From: Imtechella halotolerans
GTDB taxonomy: Bacteria; Bacteroidota; Bacteroidia; Flavobacteriales; Flavobacteriaceae
Reading direction: 5' to 3'
DNA length: 64,000 nt
Assembly: GCF_028743515.2 (NCBI RefSeq)
Contig: NZ_CP117969.2
Location: forward strand, 1,831,501-1,895,500
Below are positions 35,725 through 45,240 of the stretch, in pieces. The notes under the pieces are model-generated. The model searched no databases, was not told the DNA's origin, and saw only the letters and a program-made list of their open reading frames with translations. The position numbers and the translations under genes are program-made. The number at the start of each line of letters is the position of its first letter. The first letter of the stretch is position 1.

Positions 35725-37458
35725 TTACAGATCAAACTTATAAATGGCCCCACCCAATATTTGAAGACCTTGTACCTGATAATCCATCCAACGCGCATAG
35801 GTATTGCTCGTAAGATTATTAACTTTCACAAAAGCTGAAAGCTGTTTATTAAAACGATAACCGACATTAAAATTAACATCAAAATAACTATCTAACGTTA
35901 TTTGCTGTGGAGCTTCATAGGTTGGGTCATTTGGCGATAGTAATTGGTTTTTAGAAAACATATCTTCACGTTCCCCCATATAAAATAAATTAGCACCTGC
36001 ATACCACTGTTCATTAATCTGATAATCCATAAAAAACGATCCTCGAATCTTTGGTAAATTCCAAGCTTCCTCTTCTTCTGAAAGGGTATACTTCATAACC
36101 TCCGCATTAATACCTAATGTAAAATCCCTATTAATATCAACAGAAAGCTCCCCAAAACCAGAAAACGTTTTCACATGATCGTACACTATTCCAAACGAAT
36201 TCCCATATTTATACCCAAAAGAATCTCCTGTGGTATCCATTGGATTTGATAAAAACAGGGCACGGTCTCTAGCGGCTGTATAACTTCCTTTAAAATGATA
36301 TCCAAGATTAGGTAAAAATTTTCCCTTAATACCTGCATAAGCATCGTACTGCATATCAGTAGGTCTGATAGTAAGAGTAGGAGATACAAATGGATTTTCA
36401 TCAACAAAGGCACGGTAACTATTCTGTTCTAAACCTCCTTCGATACCTCCATAAATAGTAACATACTCATCAATCAATCGATAGGATGCTGTAATTTGAG
36501 GATAGATGTATAGATTTCCATCATTGGCTTTTGTATCTCTTCCATAAAAAATTGAAGCTCCTAATTTCAAGGTTACATCATCCTTTTTCAATTCAAAACT
36601 AGGTGTAGCCCCAGCTAATAGATACCCGTAATCTATACCATTACTTCCTTCAAAATTACGATTAAAATTTCCATTAAGATAATCAGCCGTAAGGACTAGT
36701 TGTATGTTTTCGTTTGAAGATGGAATACTAAATTTAGGTTTAAAAACAAATCGAGTTTCGTTACTATCAAACCTATCCCACATACCATTTACTAACAACT
36801 CAGCACTCTCAAAAATGGCATCCTCGAATTCAACTTTAGCCCCTACCTCGGCTCCTAAATATCGTTGATGCACGTCTGACATATCATTCAAAGCTACATT
36901 TATAAATTGTTCTTGTGGAATTCCATACCAGTTATAGACTTTATGCAAGGCTCCGGCCCGAATTCCCCATGCCATATCCCTATCTCTGTAGGTATAGCCT
37001 AGATCAATTTTTGAATCAAAAAAATGATCCTCCACCAATACATCAGCAATCCCTCCTTGAGAGGAATGATGACGAACTCCCACATCAAAAGCATCATTCC
37101 TACTTAAGGTCATTCCTGTGTAAAAATCAAATACTACATTTGAATAATTTCCTACCCCCAGAGATGCATACGAATTATAAAGTTGTTCTTTAGGTCCTTT
37201 CCGTACTGAAGAAGCAACTCCCTTTGCTGGCGTAAATGTTGAAGCCACTGGAACAGAAAAAATAGTATATTTAATTTTCTTTTTAGTAAGAATAATTGAA
37301 TCGCTAATAGATGGAAGCTCACGCAATTTAAATGCATCAGCTATTGAAGGTGTATATGGCTTAACAACATTAATTACTTCCGTTCCTAATGGTTTATCCT
37401 GAGCATTTACAACTGATGTAATTAATAAGGCTGAAAAAATATATTGGAGCTTTCGCAT
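35725..37458 (-). CDS. TonB-receptor-like outer-membrane barrel lacking a plug domain
   Basis: Protein of about 577 residues from the ATG at 37458 (signal peptide MRKLQYIFSALLITSVVNAQ); an upstream ATG at 37494 adds 12 residues. A short N-terminal element VINVVKPYTPSIADAFKLRE precedes a beta-barrel with many aromatic strands, ending KVNNLTSNTYARWMDYQVQG and IYKFDL, the C-terminal pattern of TonB-dependent receptor barrels. No carboxypeptidase-like or plug domain is visible. It follows a 1008-residue TPR protein by 50 bp or less on the same strand, a pairing conserved in Flavobacteriaceae as far as I know. Role unknown. Confidence 0.88.
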   Translation of the reverse strand: MRKLQYIFSALLITSVVNAQDKPLGTEVINVVKPYTPSIADAFKLRELPSISDSIILTKKKIKYTIFSVPVASTFTPAKGVASSVRKGPKEQLYNSYASLGVGNYSNVVFDFYTGMTLSRNDAFDVGVRHHSSQGGIADVLVEDHFFDSKIDLGYTYRDRDMAWGIRAGALHKVYNWYGIPQEQFINVALNDMSDVHQRYLGAEVGAKVEFEDAIFESAELLVNGMWDRFDSNETRFVFKPKFSIPSSNENIQLVLTADYLNGNFNRNFEGSNGIDYGYLLAGATPSFELKKDDVTLKLGASIFYGRDTKANDGNLYIYPQITASYRLIDEYVTIYGGIEGGLEQNSYRAFVDENPFVSPTLTIRPTDMQYDAYAGIKGKFLPNLGYHFKGSYTAARDRALFLSNPMDTTGDSFGYKYGNSFGIVYDHVKTFSGFGELSVDINRDFTLGINAEVMKYTLSEEEEAWNLPKIRGSFFMDYQINEQWYAGANLFYMGEREDMFSKNQLLSPNDPTYEAPQQITLDSYFDVNFNVGYRFNKQLSAFVKVNNLTSNTYARWMDYQVQGLQILGGAIYKFDL

Positions 37459-37508
37459 AAATTTAAATCTTGAATTAACATTTAGTGTTTTCATCTTGGA
37501 AATCAGTT

Positions 37509-40500
37509 TTAGTTACCATCAGGATTAACCGATGCATTTCTTTTAGATTCCTCGTTTTTGATACGTGCTAGTTCCGAAGATGCCTCAGCTACGATATCCG
37601 GATACTCCGCAAAATTTTGCACCACACTATCCAAAATGTAGGTAGCTTGATAAGCATCACCCAACGCATAAAAGTTTTTAGCCATTAGGACTAAACCGCG
37701 AGCACTAAACTCTTTATAACCGCCAAACTCTTTAGCTAAATTCTGTACTGCCTGATTTGAAGCATCATACTTATCTTCTTTATGTTTAAAGTAAGCATCA
37801 TAATACAAGGCCTCTGCAGCCAATCCACCTGTAGCAACTTTCCTAACTTCTGCGTAGGCTGTCTTAGCCCTATTTTCATCACCTGTCTGCATTGAAGATC
37901 TGGCAATCATGATATGAGCATCACTTTTTATTCTATTGTCTACTCCTTTAGCACTTAATACTTTTTCTGCATATGAGATGGTTTCACTATAATCTTTCAT
38001 CTCATAATAAATTTTCATAAGATTGGACTGAGCATAGGTAATATTCTGAGACACATTGGATTCATTTTCCAAACGTTTCAACAATGGTATAGCTTTATTG
38101 GTATTTTGATCATCCAAATATAGCTGGCTCAATCTAGCTAAAGACTGCTCTGTATATTCATTTTTACCTCGGTCAACCACGTACTCATAATGAGGAACAG
38201 ATTGTGACTTTTGATTTTTAGAAAAATACAACTGTGCTAGGTAAAAATTCGCTTGTAAAGCATGAAGCCCACTTGGAAACTCGCGAACATATCCCTCGAA
38301 ACCTTTAATGGCAGCATCAGGTTTATTTTGAAGGTATTGTCTTTCAGCTGACTCAAATGTTGCATTATCCAATTCAGCATTAGTAACTTCAACAAAGTCA
38401 AGGCCTTTTACCCAAGCTGCATATTCATCTACACGTCCCAAATCAACATAAATCAATTTTGCAGTTGCCACTGCTTGTGAAGCCTCCTGTGTGTTAGGGT
38501 AATCACGAGCTATAGATTTGAACTTCATCAAAGCTTGTTCGTTTTGATTTCCATTGTAATACACCAACCCTTCTCGTAATAATGCTCTTGGGACAAAAGC
38601 ACTATTCCTATACTCACTCACTAATCTATTGTATACATCAATACCTTTGGAGGTCTGATTCTCTAATATATAGGTATTCCCCAATTCAAACATTGCATCT
38701 TGTCTCAAATGTGACTTTGGATATGCATTTACAAACTTATTGAGTTCTTCGATCTTTGTCGCATTACGATTTACAAAACCATAACTTATAGCTTTTTGAA
38801 AATGTGCATAATCTGTATCTGGCCCTTTCATCGCAATAGCCTTGTTATAAGCTTCCATTGCTGGCCAATAAGATCGGTTTACAAAATGGCTATCTCCTAA
38901 ACGCAACCAAGCATCTACTAATCGTGAGTTATCACTTGAATTCTTATTTACATAGTTGTTAAAATGGCTTGCCGACTGTTGATAGTTCTTTTGATTAAAA
39001 TAAGCATATGCAATGCTGTATTCTATGTTCGAAAATTCTGGCGTAGTCGAGGCTATTGAATTCTGTTGAAATTGTCTATACCCTATTAAGGCCGCCTCAT
39101 AGTTTCCAAGTAAATAATCTGTTTCAGCCTTCCAATAGGTAGCCTTTGCTATAAAACTATTATCACGAGGTTCTTTAAGTGATTTCTCAAAATAAGATTT
39201 AGCCTCATGATATTTCTCATCATTGAACAATTCAATTCCTCTGTAATATGAAACTCTCTGATACACCTCTTTACTAGCAAAATTTCGATTGTTTTCCAAC
39301 AAATCCAAAGCCGCTTCATAATTACGAGAAGTAATGTATGAATCCACTAGCAAGCTCTCCATCTCTTCTTTTTGAGGGCTAGCAGGATAGGTTTTCAAAA
39401 ACGTCAATAAGACCTGAGGAACACTCTCATAAGGATTACCTATTTCGTAACTTAAACGTGCATAATTAAGATAGGCATCTTGCTGGATTTGCGGATTAAA
39501 AGTCATTTGCGATGCATTCCTAAAAGCATTTAGCGCTTGCTGCTTCTTATCCGTATTAAGGTAACATTCTGCTAGGTGATAATAGGCATTTTGCGACACG
39601 GAATTCTGTCCATCGATAATTTTATTAAACTGATTTATGGCACTCTCGTAATCATTCCCTTTGTAATATGAATATCCCAACAAATAAAAATCAGTATTAT
39701 TAAATTTGCCTTTTTTTCCTTTATAATTAGTTAGAAATGGAATGGCCTTATCATATTCTTTCAAATTGAAATAACTCTCTCCTATAATTTTATTAAGTTC
39801 AGAGACCTCATCAGCATCGTTTGATTTCTGTAACTGATTAGTTGCTTGTTCAATAGCTTTATTAAAATCACCAGTTTTAAAGCTCATATCTGCTTGATAA
39901 TAGGATAATTTTTCACTAAGCTGCTCATCCGTTTGAATTTGATCAAAATATTGATTTGCCTGACGATAATCATCCGATTGATACGCCATATAACCTATAT
40001 AATATTTAGCTTGAGCCCCATAAGTAGGCGTATGGGTTACCGTCTCAAAATATGCACGAGAATCCTTGTACTTTTTAGCTGTAAATAATGCATATCCCTT
40101 ATTAAAATTAAATCGCTCACGTTCTTTATGACTCATATTACTCTCCATGACTCTATCATACCATTTTAGAGCTTGGGGATATTTTCCTTGTTCAAAGTAA
40201 TAATCAGCCACATCTATGTAGGCAGTATTCCGTTTTGTAGAGGTAGGATAATCCGCCACAAAGTCCTCCATTAGCTTATCAGCACCAATCTTATTTAACC
40301 TTATAGCACTATTTGCAATATAGTAGGCGCAATTTGCTTGGGTTTCTTCATCGGTAGCTTTTTCTTTTACAGAAGTAAAAAGTGCTTGTGCCGCTTGATA
40401 CTGTTTATTATTATACAGTGTAAGGGCATCCTGAAAATCTTTTTGTGAATGGGTGTAAATTTTTGACTGCTGTGCAAATGTCGAAGCTGAAAAGCAAAAC

Positions 40501-40535
40501 AGCGCCAACAGCCTTAGGAAGCTTGTCTTTTTCAT
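37509..40535 (-). CDS. Large exported tetratricopeptide-repeat protein
   Basis: Protein of 1008 residues with a signal peptide (1-21, LALFCFSASTFAQ). Almost the whole mature chain consists of TPR-type helical pairs with the spacing and residues of the family, for example YLLGYSYYKGNDYESAINQF, FEKSLKEPRDNSFIAKATYW and FNFNKGYALFTAKKYKDSRA fragments; more than 20 repeats can be read. Such periplasmic solenoids usually act as scaffolds, and the adjoining barrel gene suggests an outer-membrane-associated complex. The start follows a TAAATTTG -7 element by about 20 bp, so the mRNA leader is very short. No enzymatic domain seen. Confidence 0.92.
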   Translation of the reverse strand: MKKTSFLRLLALFCFSASTFAQQSKIYTHSQKDFQDALTLYNNKQYQAAQALFTSVKEKATDEETQANCAYYIANSAIRLNKIGADKLMEDFVADYPTSTKRNTAYIDVADYYFEQGKYPQALKWYDRVMESNMSHKERERFNFNKGYALFTAKKYKDSRAYFETVTHTPTYGAQAKYYIGYMAYQSDDYRQANQYFDQIQTDEQLSEKLSYYQADMSFKTGDFNKAIEQATNQLQKSNDADEVSELNKIIGESYFNLKEYDKAIPFLTNYKGKKGKFNNTDFYLLGYSYYKGNDYESAINQFNKIIDGQNSVSQNAYYHLAECYLNTDKKQQALNAFRNASQMTFNPQIQQDAYLNYARLSYEIGNPYESVPQVLLTFLKTYPASPQKEEMESLLVDSYITSRNYEAALDLLENNRNFASKEVYQRVSYYRGIELFNDEKYHEAKSYFEKSLKEPRDNSFIAKATYWKAETDYLLGNYEAALIGYRQFQQNSIASTTPEFSNIEYSIAYAYFNQKNYQQSASHFNNYVNKNSSDNSRLVDAWLRLGDSHFVNRSYWPAMEAYNKAIAMKGPDTDYAHFQKAISYGFVNRNATKIEELNKFVNAYPKSHLRQDAMFELGNTYILENQTSKGIDVYNRLVSEYRNSAFVPRALLREGLVYYNGNQNEQALMKFKSIARDYPNTQEASQAVATAKLIYVDLGRVDEYAAWVKGLDFVEVTNAELDNATFESAERQYLQNKPDAAIKGFEGYVREFPSGLHALQANFYLAQLYFSKNQKSQSVPHYEYVVDRGKNEYTEQSLARLSQLYLDDQNTNKAIPLLKRLENESNVSQNITYAQSNLMKIYYEMKDYSETISYAEKVLSAKGVDNRIKSDAHIMIARSSMQTGDENRAKTAYAEVRKVATGGLAAEALYYDAYFKHKEDKYDASNQAVQNLAKEFGGYKEFSARGLVLMAKNFYALGDAYQATYILDSVVQNFAEYPDIVAEASSELARIKNEESKRNASVNPDGN

Positions 40536-40554
40536 ACGGTTTTTTTACTAAATT

Positions 40555-40562
40555 CAAATTTA
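40555..40562 (-). promoter_or_regulatory. Candidate promoter element of the TPR/barrel unit
   Basis: Minus strand TAAATTTG matches TAnnTTTG and ends 19 bp before the start codon, which predicts a leader of about 12 nt. A possible -33 TTG lies about 22 nt upstream. Confidence 0.5.
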
Positions 40563-40656
40563 GGCAAACATCAAACTATTAACGCAAGAATCGTGCTATA
40601 ATTATATTTAATTGAATTTTGTCACAAACCCTATTTCACCCCTATTGGATTTCTAA

Positions 40657-41043
40657 TCACTTTTTTGAGTTACGACCATGTAAATATTTTATCAGATACA
40701 CCTCTAAAATAATCATAAACAAGATAACTAGGATACTAGAACTTACCGTTGATGAAAACTCTAAAACGTCAAATGCATTTTGAAGAGCCTCACTGACAGA
40801 ATTAGCAACTTTTGAAGAATCTTTAAAAGAAAATGTATAACCAAACAAGACCACAAGTCCCATAGCAATTAAATACCATGAACGAGTACTTATAAGTGGC
40901 CTGTATACAAAGACCTTGTGGCTAGCAGCCACCACTTTCCGCATCACATTATTTACAAAACTAGGAGATGGCTCATCAAGTCTCTGTTCCGTAATTACTT
41001 TCCTTACAAAATCATCTAATTGTTTTTCTTCTTGAGTGCTCAT
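40657..41043 (-). CDS. Small two-span membrane protein paired with the sigma factor (possible anti-sigma partner)
   Basis: Protein of 128 residues. A charged cytoplasmic N-terminus with SFVNNVMRKV (about 1-50) is followed by two membrane spans (about 57-72 and 102-118) and a short basic tail. It overlaps the upstream sigma-factor gene by 4 bp (ATGA at 41043-41040), so the two are translationally coupled. Membrane proteins cotranscribed with ECF sigma factors are often anti-sigma factors. I see no zinc-binding HxxxCxxC or FecR domain, so that role is inferred from position only. Confidence 0.75.
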   Translation of the reverse strand: MSTQEEKQLDDFVRKVITEQRLDEPSPSFVNNVMRKVVAASHKVFVYRPLISTRSWYLIAMGLVVLFGYTFSFKDSSKVANSVSEALQNAFDVLEFSSTVSSSILVILFMIILEVYLIKYLHGRNSKK

Positions 41044-41612
41044 GACCGTTCAATTAATAATCCCATTTTATGCTTCAATATATCAAACAGCTTTTTACGA
41101 CTGCGAAATAATTTTACTTTAATATTATCCATAGAAATCATCACAATTTCACTAATTTCTCTCAAAGACATCTCCTCAAAATAATATAGAGTTACTATCA
41201 TTTGTTCATCTTCGTTTAATTGTGATAGTGCTTGATGAATCAACTTAGAGCGCTCTTCCTGTTCAATACTAACAAGAACATTATCAATCAACCCAATTTC
41301 CCCTTCATGTAATTCATCAATAATTTCTGAAGTAACCATCCTTTTCTGATCCTTAATTTTATCTAAACAAGTGTGATAAACAATTCTATATAACCAAGTT
41401 GAGAACTTTGAATCCCCCTTAAACCCATTTAGCGACTTAAAGCACTTCACAAATGCTTCTTGAGCCGCATCCTCAGCCTCCTCTCTATTATGCAATATCC
41501 TAAAAGCCATAGTAAAAACCATATTCTGGTATTTATGAACCAAATATGAATATGCATTTACATCCCCATTAAGAATGCGCCCTATATAAATATGGTCTTG
41601 TTGGTTAGTCAT
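41040..41612 (-). CDS. RNA polymerase ECF-type sigma factor
   Basis: Protein of 190 residues. Sigma region 2 is clear (YLVHKYQNMVFTMAFRILHN, with EEAEDAAQEAFVKCFKSL and FSTWLYRIVYHTCLDKI), followed by a linker and region 4 (LSQLNEDEQMIVTLYYFEEMSLREI... with IKVKLFRSRKKLFDIL), as in RpoE-like sigma-70 factors. The downstream overlapping gene encodes a membrane protein that may control it. The divergent small-membrane-protein gene at 41738 (DUF6249) is a frequent companion. Target promoters cannot be deduced here. Confidence 0.95.
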   Translation of the reverse strand: MTNQQDHIYIGRILNGDVNAYSYLVHKYQNMVFTMAFRILHNREEAEDAAQEAFVKCFKSLNGFKGDSKFSTWLYRIVYHTCLDKIKDQKRMVTSEIIDELHEGEIGLIDNVLVSIEQEERSKLIHQALSQLNEDEQMIVTLYYFEEMSLREISEIVMISMDNIKVKLFRSRKKLFDILKHKMGLLIERS

Positions 41613-41737
41613 ATGCTAATATGACTTTGAATTTACAAAATTGGTTACAGATTAAATTAAAAAAAAATAAACTGATTTTGTAACCACCTAACCGCTTTCT
41701 CTGTCATAATGGTAAACAATTCATAAAATCAGAAAAC

Positions 41738-42076
41738 ATGGAACCAGTTATTGTATTTGTTAGTTTATTTTTTGCCATCTTCGCAATTGCCTATTTACAT
41801 TACTCAACCCGTAATAAGGAGCGCCTTGCATTAATTGAAAAGGGAGCAGATGCCTCTATTTTTTTTAACAAGGATCAGAAGACTGCTCCTGTCTGGAAGA
41901 TCTTTTTACTTAACCTTTCCTTGTTACTAATTGGTGTAGGTGTAGGAATCTTTTTGGCTTCATTTATGCATTACCAACTCAATTTAGAAAGATCTGTTGC
42001 GTACCCAGGAACCATTTTCCTATTATCGGGTATAGGACTTTTTATAGGTTTCCATTTGAGTAAAAAACTAGACTAA
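41738..42076 (+). CDS. DUF6249 family small membrane protein
   Basis: Protein of 112 residues with three hydrophobic spans (about 5-22, 53-74, 88-105) and the conserved HYSTRNKERLALIEKGAD stretch after the first span. Family DUF6249 is found in Bacteroidota, often next to ECF sigma factor genes, and has no known function. It is transcribed away from the sigma operon, from a shared 125-bp intergenic region, and is closed by a perfect palindromic terminator. Confidence 0.85.
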   Translation: MEPVIVFVSLFFAIFAIAYLHYSTRNKERLALIEKGADASIFFNKDQKTAPVWKIFLLNLSLLLIGVGVGIFLASFMHYQLNLERSVAYPGTIFLLSGIGLFIGFHLSKKLD

Positions 42077-42097
42077 GCATTTTTTTATCAAGGATCG

Positions 42098-42127
42098 TAA
42101 AGCCATTTACAATTGTAAATGGCTTTA
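42098..42127. terminator. Perfect 30-bp palindromic terminator
   Basis: TAAAGCCATTTACAA is followed directly by its exact reverse complement (42113-42127) and then T-rich sequence. It ends the DUF6249 gene, and the symmetry allows function on both strands. Confidence 0.8.
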
Positions 42128-42222
42128 TTTCTGTTTTGCAATTTAACTTTAATTCAATATTTTTTTTTGAATCGACGTTTTAGTTGTTACCTTTATCGCT
42201 CTACTTTATATATAACAATTAT

Positions 42223-42906
42223 ATGGCCGAAACCATTTTAGAATTGCGTGATGCTTCTATTTTCCAAAAGGAAAATCTGGTACTTAGTGACGTAAACCTA
42301 CGTGTAGAAAAAGGTGAATTCGTTTATCTCATTGGAAAGACTGGTAGTGGAAAAAGTAGTTTCATGAAAACTCTTTATGGTGATATACCTCTAACAGATG
42401 GTAATGGTCGTGTCGTTGACTTTGATTTAAGAACACTTAAAGAAAAAGATATTCCTTTTTTACGTCGCAAATTAGGAATCGTATTTCAAGACTTTAAACT
42501 ACTACCTGATCGTACAGTACATGCCAATTTTGAATTTGTATTAAAAGCTACAGGATGGAAAGATATAAGTGAAATCAATCATCAAATTGATATTGTTCTG
42601 GATAAAGTAGATATGAAAACCAAAGGATTTAAGTTTCCCCATGAATTATCTGGAGGTGAGCAACAACGTGTAGCCATTGCAAGAGCTCTGCTAAATGATC
42701 CAGAGCTTATTTTAGCAGATGAACCTACAGGAAACCTTGACCCACAAACTAGTGTTGAGGTAATGAAATTATTAAGAGATATAAATGCCAATGGTCGAAC
42801 CATACTTATGGCCACGCACGATTACGCCCTCTTACTAAAGTTCCCTTCCAAGACACTTAAATGTGATGGAGGTAAGATTTTCGAAGTCGTGCAAAAGAGT
42901 GTGTAA
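42223..42906 (+). CDS. ftsE: FtsE-type cell-division ABC transporter ATP-binding protein
   Basis: Protein of 227 residues from the ATG at 42223 ([19 protein letters not shown]); the frame is open from a TTG at 42184, which is unlikely. Walker A is [13 protein letters not shown]-loop [12 protein letters not shown], signature [15 protein letters not shown] and Walker [14 protein letters not shown]. The LLPDRTVxxN and DEPTGNLD details match FtsE, which with FtsX controls peptidoglycan hydrolases at the septum. FtsX is not adjacent, which is usual in this group where the two genes are separated. A MacB/LolD-type ATPase is the alternative. Confidence 0.88.
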   Translation: MAETILELRDASIFQKENLVLSDVNLRVEKGEFVYLIGKTGSGKSSFMKTLYGDIPLTDGNGRVVDFDLRTLKEKDIPFLRRKLGIVFQDFKLLPDRTVHANFEFVLKATGWKDISEINHQIDIVLDKVDMKTKGFKFPHELSGGEQQRVAIARALLNDPELILADEPTGNLDPQTSVEVMKLLRDINANGRTILMATHDYALLLKFPSKTLKCDGGKIFEVVQKSV

Positions 42907-42934
42907 TACTCTCTATTTCAAATTCACCTCTCAA

Positions 42935-43168
42935 TTAATTCTGCTTTTTGAAAAACAGATAATAGGAATTCATGGCGACTATAAATCCATTGGTAATAAT
43001 GATAGGCCAGGAAGTAGATAACATAAATCCATAAATTATAAAGGCGATACAACCAAATGAATTTACAATACGTAAACTCCTTACGTTTTTAAGTGCAAAA
43101 GAAATCATGAGTAACAGTGATGCCAAGTACCCAACACCATCCGTAAGTGTTATTCCAAATAGTTCCAT
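42935..43168 (-). CDS. Small YgjV/CBU_0592-like membrane protein
   Basis: Protein of 77 residues with three hydrophobic segments (about 8-25, 36-49, 53-72) and the pattern DGVGYLASLLLMISFALKNV, read as VGYLASLLLMISFALKN, then NSFGCIAFIIYGFMLSTSWP and NSYYLF. This matches the short membrane families YgjV/CBU_0592. Function unknown. It is convergent with ftsE and followed upstream by the typA terminator hairpin. Confidence 0.72.
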   Translation of the reverse strand: MELFGITLTDGVGYLASLLLMISFALKNVRSLRIVNSFGCIAFIIYGFMLSTSWPIIITNGFIVAMNSYYLFFKKQN

Positions 43169-43185
43169 AAAAGTAAAAGTAAAAA

Positions 43186-43212
43186 AAATCCGCTCAATAT
43201 GAGCGGATTTTC
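43186..43212 (-). terminator. Terminator of typA
   Basis: AAATCCGCTC (43186-43195) pairs with GAGCGGATTT (43201-43210) around AATAT; it begins only 4 bp after the typA stop codon. Confidence 0.85.
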
Positions 43213-43216
43213 CATA

Positions 43217-45022
43217 TTATCCAAAGCTTTTCTCCATTCGTTTACGTTCATTCTCGTCAAGATAGATCTTACGTAATCGCATCGTCTTAGGAGTTACTTC
43301 CACATATTCATCTTTTTGGATGTATTCCAATGCCTCTTCCAATGAGAACTTAATTGGAGGAGCCAAACGTACTTTATCATCTGCACCAGCTGATCGGATA
43401 TTAGTCAATTTCTTGGTTTTAGTAACATTTACAACCATATCATCACTTCGTGAATTCTCTCCAATTACCTGTCCAGTGTAGATTTCTTCACCTGGAAAAA
43501 TAAAAAATTTCCCTCTGTCTTGAAGTTTATCCATTGAGTATGGTATAGAAGTTCCTTTTTCCATGGAAATCAAAGAACCATTAATACGCCCTGGTATTTC
43601 CCCTCTAAAAGGTTGATATTCCAAAAATCGATGGTTCATAATAGCTTCTCCTGCAGTGGCGGTTAATAGTTGATTTCTCAAGCCAATAATCCCTCTTGAA
43701 GGAATAAGAAACTTCATAATCATACGTTCCCCTTTAGGTTCCATACTTAACATTTCCCCTTTACGTACAGTTACCATTTCAACTGCTTTTCCTGACACAT
43801 CCTCAGGTAGGTCAATAGTAAGCTCCTCTACAGGCTCACACTTTACACCATCTATTTCCTTAATTATAACCTGAGGCTGTCCGATTTGAAGCTCATACCC
43901 CTCACGTCGCATTGTTTCAATTAAAACTGATAAATGCAACACACCACGTCCATACACCATAAATTTATCAGCGCTATCTGTGGATTCAACGCGTAAAGCC
44001 AAGTTTTTCTCCAATTCACGCTCTAAACGTTCTTTAATATGTCGGGATGTAACAAACTTACCATCCTTACCAAAGAAAGGAGAGTCATTAATCGTAAACA
44101 ACATACTCATTGTAGGCTCATCTATAGCAATGGTCGGCAATGCTTCTGGGTTTTCGAAATCTGCAATTGTATCTCCAATTTCAAATCCTTCCAAACCAGC
44201 AATGGCACATATATCACCTGCTTGCACTTCTTCCACCTTTTTACGTCCTAGTCCATCAAAGGTATGAAGCTCTTTAATTTTTGATTTAACAACCTTACCA
44301 TCTCTTTTTACTAAAGACACATTCATAGCTGAACGTAATACACCTCTTTGTAAACGACCGATTGCAATACGTCCGGTAAATGATGAATAATCCAACGAAG
44401 TTATAAGCATCTGGGTAGACCCTTCCTCTATTACAGGTGAAGGGATATGCTCAACAACCATATCCAATAAAGGTTCAATATTGGAAGTCTGCTTTTTCCA
44501 ATCTTCACTCATCCAATTGTTCTTAGCAGAACCATATACGGTAGGAAAATCCAGCTGCCATTCTTCAGCTCCCAATTCAAACATTAGGTCAAATACCGCC
44601 TCATGAACTTCCTCTGGAGTACAGTTCTCCTTGTCTACTTTATTAACAACCACTATAGGTTTCAACTTCATTTGTATTGCTTTTTGAAGAACAAATCGAG
44701 TCTGTGGCATTGGCCCCTCGAATGCATCAACTAATAGCAGTACACCATCAGCCATATTGAGGACACGTTCTACTTCTCCTCCAAAATCAGCGTGGCCTGG
44801 AGTATCAATAATGTTAATCTTGGTACCTTTATATTGCACCGAAACGTTCTTAGAAAGAATGGTAATTCCGCGTTCGCGTTCCAAGTCATTGTTATCTAAA
44901 ATAAGCTCTCCTGTTTCCTGATTTTCACGGAAGAGCGCACAGTGGTGCAAGATTTTATCGACCAAGGTTGTTTTGCCGTGGTCAACGTGGGCAATAATGG
45001 CAATATTCTTAATAGTTGTCAT
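43217..45022 (-). CDS. typA: Translational GTPase TypA/BipA
   Basis: Protein of 601 residues. The GTPase domain has [15 protein letters not shown] (11-25), [16 protein letters not shown] and [10 protein letters not shown], followed by EF-Tu-like domain 2, EF-G-like domains III and V, and the TypA-specific C-terminus with [19 protein letters not shown]. This is a ribosome-associated GTPase needed for growth under stress and for 50S assembly in other bacteria. Single gene with a TACCTTTG -7 element 18 bp upstream. Confidence 0.97.
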   Translation of the reverse strand: MTTIKNIAIIAHVDHGKTTLVDKILHHCALFRENQETGELILDNNDLERERGITILSKNVSVQYKGTKINIIDTPGHADFGGEVERVLNMADGVLLLVDAFEGPMPQTRFVLQKAIQMKLKPIVVVNKVDKENCTPEEVHEAVFDLMFELGAEEWQLDFPTVYGSAKNNWMSEDWKKQTSNIEPLLDMVVEHIPSPVIEEGSTQMLITSLDYSSFTGRIAIGRLQRGVLRSAMNVSLVKRDGKVVKSKIKELHTFDGLGRKKVEEVQAGDICAIAGLEGFEIGDTIADFENPEALPTIAIDEPTMSMLFTINDSPFFGKDGKFVTSRHIKERLERELEKNLALRVESTDSADKFMVYGRGVLHLSVLIETMRREGYELQIGQPQVIIKEIDGVKCEPVEELTIDLPEDVSGKAVEMVTVRKGEMLSMEPKGERMIMKFLIPSRGIIGLRNQLLTATAGEAIMNHRFLEYQPFRGEIPGRINGSLISMEKGTSIPYSMDKLQDRGKFFIFPGEEIYTGQVIGENSRSDDMVVNVTKTKKLTNIRSAGADDKVRLAPPIKFSLEEALEYIQKDEYVEVTPKTMRLRKIYLDENERKRMEKSFG

Positions 45023-45040
45023 AGTGGAATTTTAAGGGCG

Positions 45041-45048
45041 CAAAGGTA
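45041..45048 (-). promoter_or_regulatory. Candidate typA -7 promoter element
   Basis: Minus strand TACCTTTG matches TAnnTTTG and ends 18 bp before the typA start codon, which predicts a very short leader. Confidence 0.45.
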
Positions 45049-45214
45049 CATTTTATTTGTTCATTTTTACACACTAGATAAAAGATAATCTTTTGTTAAT
45101 CATTCGGCTATGCCCTTTATCTTTCAAAAACCCCTGTTTTTTAGGGCTCTTTTTTAAAAAAATGTGCTTAAGTAAAAGCATTTCAGAAATATAAATAAGA
45201 CAGAAATTACATTG

Positions 45215-45222
45215 TATATTTG
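45215..45222 (+). promoter_or_regulatory. Candidate kdsA -7 promoter element
   Basis: TATATTTG, a perfect match, ends 18 bp before the kdsA ATG. The expected start of transcription is about 45229, leaving a leader of about 12 nt without a Shine-Dalgarno site. Confidence 0.5.
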
Positions 45223-45240
45223 CACTTCAAAATACAAACT

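Noticed and set aside
42098-42127. Perfect palindrome as an operator
   Set aside because: A T-rich tail and position after a stop codon fit a terminator better.
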